Source: Exiguobacterium sp. | GTDB lineage: Bacteria; Bacillota; Bacilli; Exiguobacteriales; Exiguobacteriaceae | Assembly: GCF_020832205.1 (NCBI RefSeq) | Contig: NZ_JAFIFD010000040.1 | Coordinates: 56,109-120,108, forward strand | Direction: 5' to 3' | DNA length: 64,000 nucleotides | Shown here: one piece after another, positions 43,817 to 52,182 of the stretch | Layout: each line of letters starts with the position of its first letter | How positions within the stretch are numbered: position 1 is the first letter of the stretch | Notes under the pieces: model-generated | The model's database searches: none | What the model was told of the DNA's origin: nothing | What the model saw: only the letters and a program-made list of their open reading frames with translations | Made by a program: the position numbers and the translations under genes

Positions 43817-43939
43817 TCTTTCATCCCCTTTGATTGAATTATACGTCTCCATCATATCGATGGCACCGTCCGGATGACAAGCTTCCTGCCTCAGACGGTC
43901 TGATTCTGTTTTTCCCTATATCCAGTAGCCAAAACACGT

Positions 43940-43945
43940 TATAAT
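43940..43945 (+). promoter_or_regulatory. Candidate -10 box of nadK
   Basis: TATAAT, 34 bases upstream of the start codon. The -35 region is weak. Confidence 0.4.
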
Positions 43946-43979
43946 GAAGAAGACATAAACGACAAAGGGGATGACTCGG

Positions 43980-44789
43980 ATGAGAAACAACGTTTATTTG
44001 TATCACCGCAACGCCAACGATTTCGCTAAAGAAGTAAAGAAGTTACAGGAAATCGGCGAGAAACACGGCTTTAACATCGTCACTCGGCCTGAAGACGCCA
44101 ACATCATCGTCGCCATCGGGGGAGACGGCGCATTTTTACAGGCGGTCCGTTACACCGGATTCCGTCAAGACGCGATTTACGTCGGATTCGGCCGCGGCTT
44201 GAACGAGTTTTATTGCGACTTCGACATACATAAGCTCGACGAAGTCGACCGCTTGTTCTCAGATAACACGGCTCGCATCGAAGCCGGACTCGAAGTCCGG
44301 AAATACCCGCTTTTGGCCGCGTCGATCAATCAATCGACGCCGCTGCTCTGCTTGAACGAGGCGTCAATCAAATCGAGCATCATCAAATCGCTCGCGATCG
44401 AAGTCTATATCGACGATCTCCATTTCGAGACGTTCCGCGGGGACGGAATGGTCGTTTCGACACCGACCGGTTCGACAGCCTACAACAAATCGCTGAACGG
44501 TTCAGTCGTCGATCCGCTCATCCGTTGCATGCAAGTGAGCGAGATCGCTTCCGTGAACAACAACCGTTACCGGACGCTCGGCTCGTCATTCATCGTCCAC
44601 GAATCACGCAAGCTGTCGCTCCGCATCATCGAAGACGGCAACGATTACCCGATCATCGGGATGGACAATGAAGCGCTCAGCTTGAAGTATACGGACCGGA
44701 TCGATATCGAATTGTCGGACCAAGTCGTCAAGACGGTCAAACTGCGCAACAACTCGTTCTGGCACAAAGTCCAGCGCTCGTTCTTCTAA
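43980..44789 (+). CDS. nadK: NAD kinase
   Basis: Phosphorylates NAD to NADP. 269 residues. GGDGAFLQAV (G47-D49) is the catalytic and nucleotide motif. The family signature NEASIKSS (about 126) and GDGMVVSTPTGSTAYNKSLNG (split by its GG core, about 158-178) follow. ATG 43980 lies about nine bases after AAAGGGG; an ATG at 43971 abuts the site. Divergent from tpx. Corresponds in position to ytdI, the second NAD kinase of B. subtilis. Confidence 0.95.
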   Translation: MRNNVYLYHRNANDFAKEVKKLQEIGEKHGFNIVTRPEDANIIVAIGGDGAFLQAVRYTGFRQDAIYVGFGRGLNEFYCDFDIHKLDEVDRLFSDNTARIEAGLEVRKYPLLAASINQSTPLLCLNEASIKSSIIKSLAIEVYIDDLHFETFRGDGMVVSTPTGSTAYNKSLNGSVVDPLIRCMQVSEIASVNNNRYRTLGSSFIVHESRKLSLRIIEDGNDYPIIGMDNEALSLKYTDRIDIELSDQVVKTVKLRNNSFWHKVQRSFF

Positions 44790-44801
44790 GTTTTTCGAAT
44801 C

Positions 44802-44840
44802 AAAAACAGGCGAGCCGTCCTCAGTGGATGGCTCGCCTGT
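44802..44840. terminator. Terminator between nadK and the amidohydrolase
   Basis: ACAGGCGAGCCGTCC paired with TGGATGGCTCGCCTGT, loop TCAG (44806-44840). The minus strand continues TTTTTG; the plus strand TTCTTATG. Confidence 0.78.
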
Positions 44841-44842
44841 TC

Positions 44843-46414
44843 TTATGCGTTGATGACGTCGGCCTCGTAGACTGGCGCCCCTTCGACGACGGTCATGACG
44901 AGGCGGTTATCTAAAATCGCTTGCCCTTGAAGGTCAAAGAAATCTTTTTCCCACACCGTGAACGTCGCATTGTAACTTTGAATGAGCAATCCGTCTCGGC
45001 CATGTGTACCGGTCGCGACGCGCGGCGAATAAGTGAAGCTTCGGAGCGCCTCGTACATCGATAACCGCTCATTCGGGCTGAGCGCCCCGGACCCGGCGAA
45101 CGATTGTCGTGTGACGGCGGCGTAAAGCCCTTTTCGGACGTCGACGTCCGAGATCGGCGCATCGCTTCCGCCCAGGACGAGCGCCCCGGTGTCGATCATC
45201 GACTTGAAACGATACGCGTTGTCGACCCGGTCGTTGCCGAGACGATCGAACAACAAGTCCATATCGTCTGATAAGAAGATCGGTTGGGCATCGATTAGCA
45301 CCGGCAAGGCACTGATTCGTTTCAACAACGCGTCGTCTAACAAAGAGGCGTGAATGATCCGGTCCCGCGTGCCTCGTTTGGCCGGGTACTTCTCGAGCAA
45401 ATCGATGAACTGCGCGGCCGCCGCATCGCCGATGACGTGCGCCGCCACGTTCATTCCGTAAGATCGTGCCTTTTTGACGAGCGCCTCGAGATGCTCCGGA
45501 CGATGCACTTCGATGCCGCGCTGGCCCGGGTCATCCGTGTAAGGCTGAGTCAGAAGGGCGGTCCGCCCGCCGAACGACCCGTCGACGAAGATTTTCATCG
45601 CTCCGAAATCGAAACGCGGACGTTTCGCGAGCGCGTCATGCTGCAACAATTGATCGACGACTTGTTCGTGGACGAGCAGATGGGCGTGGAACGGAACGTC
45701 CCCGAGCACGTCTTCGTATGCCTGAATCGTCTCGAGCGGGTCGCCGTGATAGAACAGGTCCTCCGTATGCGCGCCGACGATCCCGTGGGAAAACAGCGAG
45801 TCTACGGCCCGGCGAATCGAGGCGACGTTTTTCTCCCGGTTGCCCCCGAGCTCACGGTGCAATAAATCGAGCGCCGCGTCGTATAAGACGCCGTTCAGCT
45901 TCCCTTCGTCGTCCCGGCCGAGCTTACCGCCTTCGATGACCGTATGGTGGATTAAGCCGAGACGTTCCAACCCTTTCGAGTTGACGACTGCGACGTGACG
46001 GCACACCCGTTTCAAGACGACCGGGCGATCCGGGATGACGGCATCGATCATCTCCCGCGTCGGCATCTCACCGAGCAACCGGTCGTTGAACCCTTCGGCG
46101 ACGATCCAGTCGTCCCCGCTCGCTTTCTGTTTCATCGTCTCGAGCAACGCGTTCAAATCGGTCGTCTCGGTCGCATCGATCCGGTCGAGTGCTTCGCCGT
46201 AGCCGATCAAATGGATGTGAGAGTCCGTGAACGCCGGATAGACGCTCTTCCCTTCGAGGTTGACGATGTCCTTGATCCGCCCCGCATATGTACGGCGAAG
46301 GTGACCTTCCTCTCCCATCTTCAGCACTCGACCGTGTTCGACATACATCGCCCGTGCCATCTCGCCTTCTTTATTCAACGTATAAATCTTTCCGTTCACC
46401 CAAAGCGTTCCCAT
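44843..46414 (-). CDS. Amidohydrolase (YtcJ/AepA-like)
   Basis: Metal-dependent hydrolase of the amidohydrolase_3 family, 523 residues; substrate unknown. The N-terminal beta-sandwich (MGTLWVNGKIYTLN) is followed by the metal-binding FTDSHIHLIGYG (HxH, about 63-74), the barrel Lys in MKIFVDGSFGGRTALL, His residues in AAHVIGDAA and IIHASLL, and catalytic Asp in GGSDAPISD. ATG 46414 lies nine bases after AGGAGG; a GTG one codon earlier is an alternative. It stands alone between two terminators. Confidence 0.9.
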   Translation of the reverse strand: MGTLWVNGKIYTLNKEGEMARAMYVEHGRVLKMGEEGHLRRTYAGRIKDIVNLEGKSVYPAFTDSHIHLIGYGEALDRIDATETTDLNALLETMKQKASGDDWIVAEGFNDRLLGEMPTREMIDAVIPDRPVVLKRVCRHVAVVNSKGLERLGLIHHTVIEGGKLGRDDEGKLNGVLYDAALDLLHRELGGNREKNVASIRRAVDSLFSHGIVGAHTEDLFYHGDPLETIQAYEDVLGDVPFHAHLLVHEQVVDQLLQHDALAKRPRFDFGAMKIFVDGSFGGRTALLTQPYTDDPGQRGIEVHRPEHLEALVKKARSYGMNVAAHVIGDAAAAQFIDLLEKYPAKRGTRDRIIHASLLDDALLKRISALPVLIDAQPIFLSDDMDLLFDRLGNDRVDNAYRFKSMIDTGALVLGGSDAPISDVDVRKGLYAAVTRQSFAGSGALSPNERLSMYEALRSFTYSPRVATGTHGRDGLLIQSYNATFTVWEKDFFDLQGQAILDNRLVMTVVEGAPVYEADVINA

Positions 46415-46434
46415 CACATAACTCCTCCTCGATT

Positions 46435-46479
46435 CAAAAAAGATTGACGTCTAGGTTAATTCCCGTTTACGTCAATCTT
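46435..46479 (-). terminator. Terminator after ezrA
   Basis: AAGATTGACGT (46479-46469) pairs with ACGTCAATCTT (46450-46440) across an 18-base loop and is followed by six T on the minus strand. Confidence 0.75.
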
Positions 46480-46489
46480 CATGCATAGA

Positions 46490-48220
46490 TTATTTACGAA
46501 GTAACTCTTGATGTTCGAGACCTTTTTCCACACGTTGACGAATCTCACGTGCAGCCCCTTCGTCGAAACGGCCGAGCACACGCTCGCCGATCTCGACGGC
46601 CGTGCCATATTCACCGCGTAAAAACTTGTTTTCCGCGAGCGTCAAGGCGATGTGCACCTCGTTGTCACGGCGGCGGTAGCGGTTTGCGTATTGAAGCAGC
46701 TGTTCCGCGTACGTCACTTGCCGGAGGAGCGCTTTCACTCGATCACGGAAGTTGTCCATCGTCTCTTCGATATCGTGGCTTAAACCGACGATGTACGTCA
46801 TGTTGAACGGTGCTTTCTCGAACTGCTCATCGAGCGATTGGACGCTCTTTTGCAGTTGGCGCATCTCGTTCATCAAATCGTTCGGTACGACCGGCATCGC
46901 GCTCTTCGCGAGCAGACGGCGATGGGCCGACAGCTCTTTCTTCCAATTCTCGAGCTTGTTGCGCACTTCGAGTTCTTCTTTTCGAAGCGAATTCGTGTTC
47001 TCGATGAACCGTTCGTGCATGGCAGCGAACTGGTCGAGCGAACGTTTTGCCTCTTGCACTTTCCCTTTAATCAAACTGAACGGAAGCGTTTGGGCACCGA
47101 GCGCTTGCTCGATATCATGTACGTTCGCCGACAACGTCGTCCGCTCGCGCTCGAGTTGTTCGAACTCTTCCCCGACACGGGCGTTGATTTCATAGTTGCT
47201 GACGAGGCGTGACATTTCTTCATGAAGGCGCGACATAAGTTCTGTCGTCTTCGCGTCACGCTCACGGACGGTGGCGAACTCGTTCTTCACGTACTGTCTG
47301 GCATCGACTTCGGTGCGGAACGCCTCGAACAATTGATCGATGTCCGAGCTGAGCTGTTGCATATCCGTCTCGAAATGATCGAAATCAAGCTTTTCGATTC
47401 GTTCCATCAGCGCTAGGCGCCGATCTTCCGCTTGTTCGATTTCTTCCATCAATCCGAGCGGTTCGAGCGCATAGCCGTCCATCTGCATCTCTTTATGACC
47501 GGCGCGGAGTTGGTTGAGCTGTTGTCTTAACTCGACTTGTACCGTCCGGACGAACTGCGGGATGATGCCGATGAGTTCGCGGATGTGCGTCACTTTTGCC
47601 GACAAGTCTTGTCCGGCCATGAACGCCTCTGACACTTGCCCAACTTGTTTTAACGTCATCATCTCTGTCCGCTTTGCTTCAGCGGCCGCGATTTCCGCCT
47701 CAACGAGATCGTACGTCGGGCCGAACGCATTGTTTTGAGAGATGAGCGTCTTGCGGAATTGGTACAACTCTTTCTCGTCTTTCTTGACGATGTCAAGGAG
47801 CGAGGCGTGATAGTCATTGAACTCCGCCATCTCATCAAGCATGGCGTGAACCATAGATTCCAATTCCTCGATCAATTGCTCGGTCGCGTTCAAATCGGAC
47901 TTCACTTTAAGGAAGCGATACTTATCAAGGTCTTCTTCCGAACGGTAAAGCGATTCATCGATCTGACCGGTATGGACACTGACGAGTTCGTCCCACGACT
48001 GATGCCAGCGTTCGAACTTTTCTTTCGTCTCTCCTTCCATCGGCCATTGTTTGAATTTTTGGAGTTCGGCTGGCACACTCGCACTGAGAATGCTTTGCTT
48101 CCTTATATCCAAATCATCAATTTTTTGGTAATAACTTCTTCGAATGAGCATACTAGCGAGCATGGCCCCTAGCGCGATGACGATGATTCCAATTAAAATC
48201 CCGTATAATCCGTAATCCAT
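46490..48220 (-). CDS. ezrA: Septation ring formation regulator EzrA
   Basis: Membrane-anchored negative regulator of FtsZ ring formation that also recruits PBPs. 576 residues: one TM helix at about 5-27 (GILIGIIVIALGAMLASML), then spectrin-like coiled-coil repeats over the rest, rich in Glu, Gln, Leu and Arg. The C-terminal part has YRRRDNEVHIALTLAENKF and RGEYGTAVEIGERVL, characteristic of EzrA. ATG 48220 has GGAGGT about ten bases upstream. Divergent from ytsP as in B. subtilis. Confidence 0.95.
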   Translation of the reverse strand: MDYGLYGILIGIIVIALGAMLASMLIRRSYYQKIDDLDIRKQSILSASVPAELQKFKQWPMEGETKEKFERWHQSWDELVSVHTGQIDESLYRSEEDLDKYRFLKVKSDLNATEQLIEELESMVHAMLDEMAEFNDYHASLLDIVKKDEKELYQFRKTLISQNNAFGPTYDLVEAEIAAAEAKRTEMMTLKQVGQVSEAFMAGQDLSAKVTHIRELIGIIPQFVRTVQVELRQQLNQLRAGHKEMQMDGYALEPLGLMEEIEQAEDRRLALMERIEKLDFDHFETDMQQLSSDIDQLFEAFRTEVDARQYVKNEFATVRERDAKTTELMSRLHEEMSRLVSNYEINARVGEEFEQLERERTTLSANVHDIEQALGAQTLPFSLIKGKVQEAKRSLDQFAAMHERFIENTNSLRKEELEVRNKLENWKKELSAHRRLLAKSAMPVVPNDLMNEMRQLQKSVQSLDEQFEKAPFNMTYIVGLSHDIEETMDNFRDRVKALLRQVTYAEQLLQYANRYRRRDNEVHIALTLAENKFLRGEYGTAVEIGERVLGRFDEGAAREIRQRVEKGLEHQELLRK

Positions 48221-48456
48221 CTTTGTCACAACCTCCAAGCCGCTTTCATGGACTTATGTATCGTAAAGAAGAAAATGATGTATTTTACAAGTATAGATAT
48301 ACTTAATCATATTATACAACTGTGGATTTGCATAGGTTTTCCAACGGTTTGGGACGAGAATGTTCGTGGACGGGTAAAACATTTCGGAAGACAAAACAGA
48401 AAATTGCGTGTACGATGATGCATATCTGAGCTTGTATTCATATAGGAGGGAATCAT

Positions 48457-48939
48457 ATGTTTCAAACAACTGCTTACTCTGGCGACTTGGCCGCCGGCTA
48501 TGACCTACTGAACAAACAACTCGCTGCACTATTAGAAGGCGAAACGAACGAAGTCGCGAACCTCGCCAATGCGAGTGCGCTCCTCAACCAATTCCTTGAC
48601 CGCATCAACTGGGTCGGCTTCTATATGAAGAACGGTGATGACGCACTCATCCTCGGACCGTTCCAAGGGTTACCGGCTTGCGTCCATATCGCTTTCGGAA
48701 AAGGCGTGTGCGGAACGGCCGCCTCGACCCAAGAGACGCAACTCGTCGCTGACGTCCATCAGTTCCCCGGCCACATCGCCTGTGACGCTGCCTCGAACTC
48801 TGAGATCGTCGTCCCGCTCGTTCGTGACGGTGAGACGATTGGCGTGCTTGACATCGACAGCCCGGAGTTCGGTCGTTTCTCGGACGTCGACCGCCAAGGC
48901 TTAGAACAATTTTGCCAAACATTACTTCGCTTCATCTGA
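48457..48939 (+). CDS. Free methionine-(R)-sulfoxide reductase (GAF domain)
   Basis: Reduces free methionine-R-sulfoxide. 160-residue single GAF domain. The three redox cysteines C75 (GLPACVHIAFGKG), C85 (GVCGTAAS) and C109 (FPGHIACD) have spacings of 10 and 24, the same as in E. coli fRMsr, and SEIVVPL follows. ATG 48457 has AGGAGGG upstream. It corresponds to ytsP, between ezrA and rpsD. Confidence 0.93.
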   Translation: MFQTTAYSGDLAAGYDLLNKQLAALLEGETNEVANLANASALLNQFLDRINWVGFYMKNGDDALILGPFQGLPACVHIAFGKGVCGTAASTQETQLVADVHQFPGHIACDAASNSEIVVPLVRDGETIGVLDIDSPEFGRFSDVDRQGLEQFCQTLLRFI

Positions 48940-48968
48940 TTGACAAGCAACCGAATCCATCGTATACT
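48940..48968 (+). promoter_or_regulatory. rpsD promoter
   Basis: TTGACA, 17 bases, TATACT; nearly consensus for SigA. It begins right at the ytsP stop codon. Confidence 0.88.
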
Positions 48969-48974
48969 GATTTT

Positions 48975-49155
48975 TGTGCATGAAATGACGATAGCAGTCA
49001 TCGACAGACGTATCCACCTTTCGGGCCTCGACCTAGTCGGAGGAGCATCTTGTAGCTTCGCTATCAAGTGAAGGTGCTTGAACCTTGAAAGGGGCGTCAC
49101 CCGTCTTTGACACCGTTGTTCTTTTGTGCAAAATACATGAACAACAAGGAGGAGT
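48975..49155 (+). promoter_or_regulatory. S4 leader RNA of rpsD
   Basis: A 180-base untranslated leader between promoter and rpsD. It contains several complementary segments and ends in GTTGTTC (49116-49122) pairing with GAACAAC (49140-49146) immediately before AGGAGGAG. S4 is known to repress its own mRNA through such a leader in Bacillus; the match here is by position and structure, not by alignment. Confidence 0.65.
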
Positions 49156-49161
49156 CCAAAC

Positions 49162-49761
49162 ATGGCTCGTTACACAGGTCCAGCTTGGAAACTCTCGCGT
49201 CGCTTAGGCATCTCGCTTAGCGAAACGGGTAAAGAATTAGCAAAACGTCCTTACGCACCAGGCCAACACGGCAATGGTCGTCGTAAAATCTCTGAATACG
49301 GTCTTCAGCTTCAAGCGAAGCAAGCACTCCGTCACATGTACGGAATCAACGAGAAGCAATTCCGTCGCATCTTCAACGATGCAGGGAAAATGCAAGGTAT
49401 CCACGGTGAGAACTTCATGTTCTTGCTCGAGTCACGCCTTGACAACCTCGTTTACCGTATGGGCCTCGCTCGCACACGTCGCGGCGCGCGCCAACTCGTC
49501 AACCACGGTCACATCCAAGTTGACGGTTCACGTGTAGACATCGCGTCTTACCGTGTAAAACCAGGTCAAGTCATCTCAGTTCGTGAGAAGTCTAAAAACT
49601 TCAAAGCGATCGCTGAAGCTCTCGAAGTAGCACCAGCTACAAAAGACTACGTTACATTTGACGCTGAAAAGCTCGAAGGTACATTCGTACGTCTTCCTGA
49701 GCGCGCTGAACTCAACGACCAAATCAAAGAGCAACTCATCGTCGAGTACTACTCACGTTAA
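49162..49761 (+). CDS. rpsD: 30S ribosomal protein S4
   Basis: Primary 16S rRNA-binding protein and fidelity factor, 199 residues. [20 protein letters not shown] at the N terminus, [31 protein letters not shown] and the S4 RNA-binding domain [19 protein letters not shown] (about 104-122) are clear. Codon use is strongly biased, as expected for a highly expressed gene. It is monocistronic, with its own promoter, leader and terminator. Confidence 0.98.
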   Translation: MARYTGPAWKLSRRLGISLSETGKELAKRPYAPGQHGNGRRKISEYGLQLQAKQALRHMYGINEKQFRRIFNDAGKMQGIHGENFMFLLESRLDNLVYRMGLARTRRGARQLVNHGHIQVDGSRVDIASYRVKPGQVISVREKSKNFKAIAEALEVAPATKDYVTFDAEKLEGTFVRLPERAELNDQIKEQLIVEYYSR

Positions 49762-49768
49762 TGCTTTT

Positions 49769-49799
49769 ATCCCCTTCTTCTCGAAGGGGATTTTTTTTT
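49769..49799. terminator. Terminator after rpsD
   Basis: ATCCCCTTC, loop TTCTC, GAAGGGGAT followed by eight T on the plus strand. The convergent alarmone gene ends in its T run. Confidence 0.9.
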
Positions 49800-50421
49800 A
49801 TTTCAAAATCCGTTCCCGAATCCGGCCCATCTGCGTATCGAGCGCGTCCGCCATCTTTGCCGCCTCGATCAATTCTTGTTTCGATTCCTCCGGTACGGCG
49901 TGTTGATACTTGTACTGTAACTTATGTTCCGTCGCGGCCCAAAAATCCATCGCGAGCGTCCGGATTTGAATCTCGGCCGGCACCCAGATGACGCGTTCCG
50001 CCAAATACACTTTCGTCCGGACGATCAAATGCAGACTGCGGTATCCGCTCGGTTTCGGGTGTTCGATGTAGTCTTTGATGACGTCGATCTTCAAGTCGTC
50101 ACGCGTCTGTAAATGCTCTAAAATGGCGTAAATGTCGTCACGGAAACTCGTGACGATCCGGACGCCGGCGACATCGTAAACATTGTCCCATAACGCTTCC
50201 ACTTCGAGTGGGAGCTGTTTTTGTTTCATCTTCCGAATGATGGACGGGAGCGTCTTCATCCGTGTTTTCACATGTTCAATCGGCGAATAGCCGAGCCGCG
50301 TCTGCCAGTCGAGATCGATAATCCCAAGATCGCTCTCAAGTTCGGTGATCGCCATCTCATAATAGCGGAACCGTTCTAGCCATTGGTGGAACTGTTCACC
50401 GAAAAATTCTTCGATTTCCAT
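49798..50421 (-). CDS. Small alarmone synthetase (SasA/RelP-type)
   Basis: Single-domain (p)ppGpp synthetase without hydrolase or regulatory domains, 207 residues. Motifs: SPIEHVKTRMK (about 46-56), the ATP/GDP site in DVAGVRIVTSFRDDIY, SGYRSLHLIV (about 124-133) and AEIQIRTLAMDFWA. Pattern SPIEHVKTR and KPSGYRSLH is closer to YwaC (RelP/SasA) than to YjbM (RelQ/SasB), by memory. ATG with GAGGAGGA upstream. It lies downstream of tyrS and convergent to rpsD. Confidence 0.9.
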   Translation of the reverse strand: MEIEEFFGEQFHQWLERFRYYEMAITELESDLGIIDLDWQTRLGYSPIEHVKTRMKTLPSIIRKMKQKQLPLEVEALWDNVYDVAGVRIVTSFRDDIYAILEHLQTRDDLKIDVIKDYIEHPKPSGYRSLHLIVRTKVYLAERVIWVPAEIQIRTLAMDFWAATEHKLQYKYQHAVPEESKQELIEAAKMADALDTQMGRIRERILK

Positions 50422-50480
50422 TGCACATCCTCCTCGCTTCCTGCTTCAATCGTACCAGACTCGCCGAGCGTTGACGTACG

Positions 50481-50517
50481 AAAAAAATGTCCATCCCCGC
50501 AAATAACGGAGATGGAC
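50481..50517 (-). terminator. Terminator after tyrS
   Basis: GTCCATCTCCG with CGGGGATGGAC (50517-50489), then ATTTTTTTCG on the minus strand. Confidence 0.83.
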
Positions 50518-50524
50518 GAACGTA

Positions 50525-51772
50525 TCAGACGTGACGAATCACGAAGTATTTCTTTTTACCGCGGCGAATGATCGTGAACTCGCCGAGCGTATCTTCTTTT
50601 GTGATGACTTTATCGAGCGCTTGTTCACGCTCTCCGTTCAAGTAGATGGCTCCGTTTTGCACGTCTTCACGCGCTTGGCGTTTCGATTGGACGATACCAG
50701 CCTCGACGAGCAGGTCGACGAGATTGCGCTCTCCGTCAAGTTCGAACTGCGGCATGCCTTTGAACGCCGCGTCCATGTCTTCTGGTTTGAGCGACGTGAG
50801 ATCGCCGCTGAAGAACGCTTTCGTGATCCGTTCCGCTTGTTCGAGACCTGCTTCGCCGTGGACGAGTTTCGTCATCTCTTCGGCGAGACGGCGCTGGGCG
50901 ACGCGTTTCTCAGGGGCCGAAGCCACTTCGGCCGCGAGCGCTTCGATGTCTTCGTGCGTCAAGAACGTGAAGTACTTGATGAACTTGATGACATCCGCGT
51001 CGTCGACGTTGATCCAAAATTGGTAGAACTCGTACGGCGTCGTCTTATCGGCATCGAGCCAGACCGCACCGCCTGCCGTCTTCCCGAACTTTTGTCCGTC
51101 CGATTTCGTGACGAGCGGCACCGTGAGGCCGAACGCCTTCTCCGAATGACCGAAGCGGCGGATGAGCTCGAGCCCGGCCGTGATGTTCCCCCATTGGTCG
51201 CTCCCGCCGACTTGCAGGCGGCAGTTCTCCGTTTCGTACAACTTTAAAAAGTCGAACGATTGCAGCAACATGTACGAGAATTCCGTGTACGAGATTCCGC
51301 TCTCCATACGCGAATCGACCGAGTCTTTCGCGAGCATGTAGCTGATCGGGAAGTGTTTCCCGATATCGCGCAAGAAGTCGATAATCGATAGCTCGGCCGT
51401 CCATTCATAGTTGTTGCGAATCGTGATCGGGTTCTCCCCTTCTAATGGAAGGAAGCGGCTCAACTGATCTTTGATGCGGTCAGAGAATTCTTTCACCGTG
51501 TCGAGCGTGTTGAGTGAACGTTCATCGGAACGACCTGACGGGTCGCCGATCATACCAGTCGCACCACCGACTAAAGCGATGACTTGGTGCCCTGCCTCTT
51601 GGAAGCGACGGAGCGTCAAAATCGGCAACAAGTGACCGATATGAAGCGAGTCGGCCGTCGGGTCAAACCCCGTGTAAAGCGTCGTCGGTTTTTTTAGTTG
51701 TTCTTTCAATCCTGCTTCATCCGTCATTTGGTTGACGAGTCCTCGAAATGCTAAATCATTCAATAATTCCAT
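50525..51772 (-). CDS. tyrS: Tyrosyl-tRNA synthetase
   Basis: Class I synthetase charging tRNA-Tyr, 415 residues, TyrS type. HIGH motif H44-I-G-H47 in DSLHIGHLLP, tyrosine-binding YTGFDPTADS, the KMSKS equivalent KFGKTAGG (about 230), and a C-terminal S4 RNA-binding domain (about 350-412). ATG 51772 with GAAGGAG upstream; a longer in-frame reading runs into the T-box leader and is rejected. Regulated by the T-box. Confidence 0.97.
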   Translation of the reverse strand: MELLNDLAFRGLVNQMTDEAGLKEQLKKPTTLYTGFDPTADSLHIGHLLPILTLRRFQEAGHQVIALVGGATGMIGDPSGRSDERSLNTLDTVKEFSDRIKDQLSRFLPLEGENPITIRNNYEWTAELSIIDFLRDIGKHFPISYMLAKDSVDSRMESGISYTEFSYMLLQSFDFLKLYETENCRLQVGGSDQWGNITAGLELIRRFGHSEKAFGLTVPLVTKSDGQKFGKTAGGAVWLDADKTTPYEFYQFWINVDDADVIKFIKYFTFLTHEDIEALAAEVASAPEKRVAQRRLAEEMTKLVHGEAGLEQAERITKAFFSGDLTSLKPEDMDAAFKGMPQFELDGERNLVDLLVEAGIVQSKRQAREDVQNGAIYLNGEREQALDKVITKEDTLGEFTIIRRGKKKYFVIRHV

Positions 51773-51796
51773 TTGTCCCACTCCTTCGATTGACAT

Positions 51797-52030
51797 AAAA
51801 AAACGTCCCTTCTCATATTGAGAAGGGACGGAGATTCCGCGGTACCACCCTAATTGCCACATGTGTGGCCACTTGAATGAGAGATAACGGTCTCGACCCG
51901 GCCTAGTGGCATGCTCCAAAAGTGTAATTCATCGGTTGACATTGGCTAGTTCACAGCACCCACTAGCTTTCTGGACAAGCGGTCCACCAACTACTTCGCT
52001 TTCTTCATCGCATCGATATAATGACTATGC
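51797..52030 (-). promoter_or_regulatory. T-box leader of tyrS
   Basis: T-box AGGGTGGTACCGCGG on the minus strand at 51851-51837, followed by terminator CGTCCCTTCTCA/TGAGAAGGGACG (51830-51804) and seven T. Specifier UAC (Tyr) at 51926-51924 in the context GAAUUACAC, parallel to GAAUUCAC in the pheS leader. Confidence 0.92.
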
Positions 52031-52037
52031 CATTCAT

Positions 52038-52065
52038 TTTATAAGTTTGCTTTCCACGTTGTCAA
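52038..52065 (-). promoter_or_regulatory. tyrS promoter
   Basis: TTGACA (52065-52060), 16 bases, TATAAA (52043-52038) on the minus strand, directly before the T-box leader. Confidence 0.72.
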
Positions 52066-52123
52066 TAACAAGATTGAAACTTGCAACGAAAGGTCGATTC
52101 GCGATAAGGTGGGGAAAGACTTG

Positions 52124-52132
52124 TGCTATAAT
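52124..52132 (+). promoter_or_regulatory. Extended -10 promoter of the pbp gene
   Basis: TGCTATAAT, an extended -10 with consensus TATAAT, 50 bases upstream of the start codon. Confidence 0.6.
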
Positions 52133-52182
52133 CGAATATATTACTGTTTCCAATTGATTTACACTATATGAAGGAGGCTGTC

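Noticed and set aside
51906..52157. Plus-strand frame across the tyrS T-box leader and divergent promoters
   Set aside because: Lies over well supported regulatory elements and has no ribosome site.
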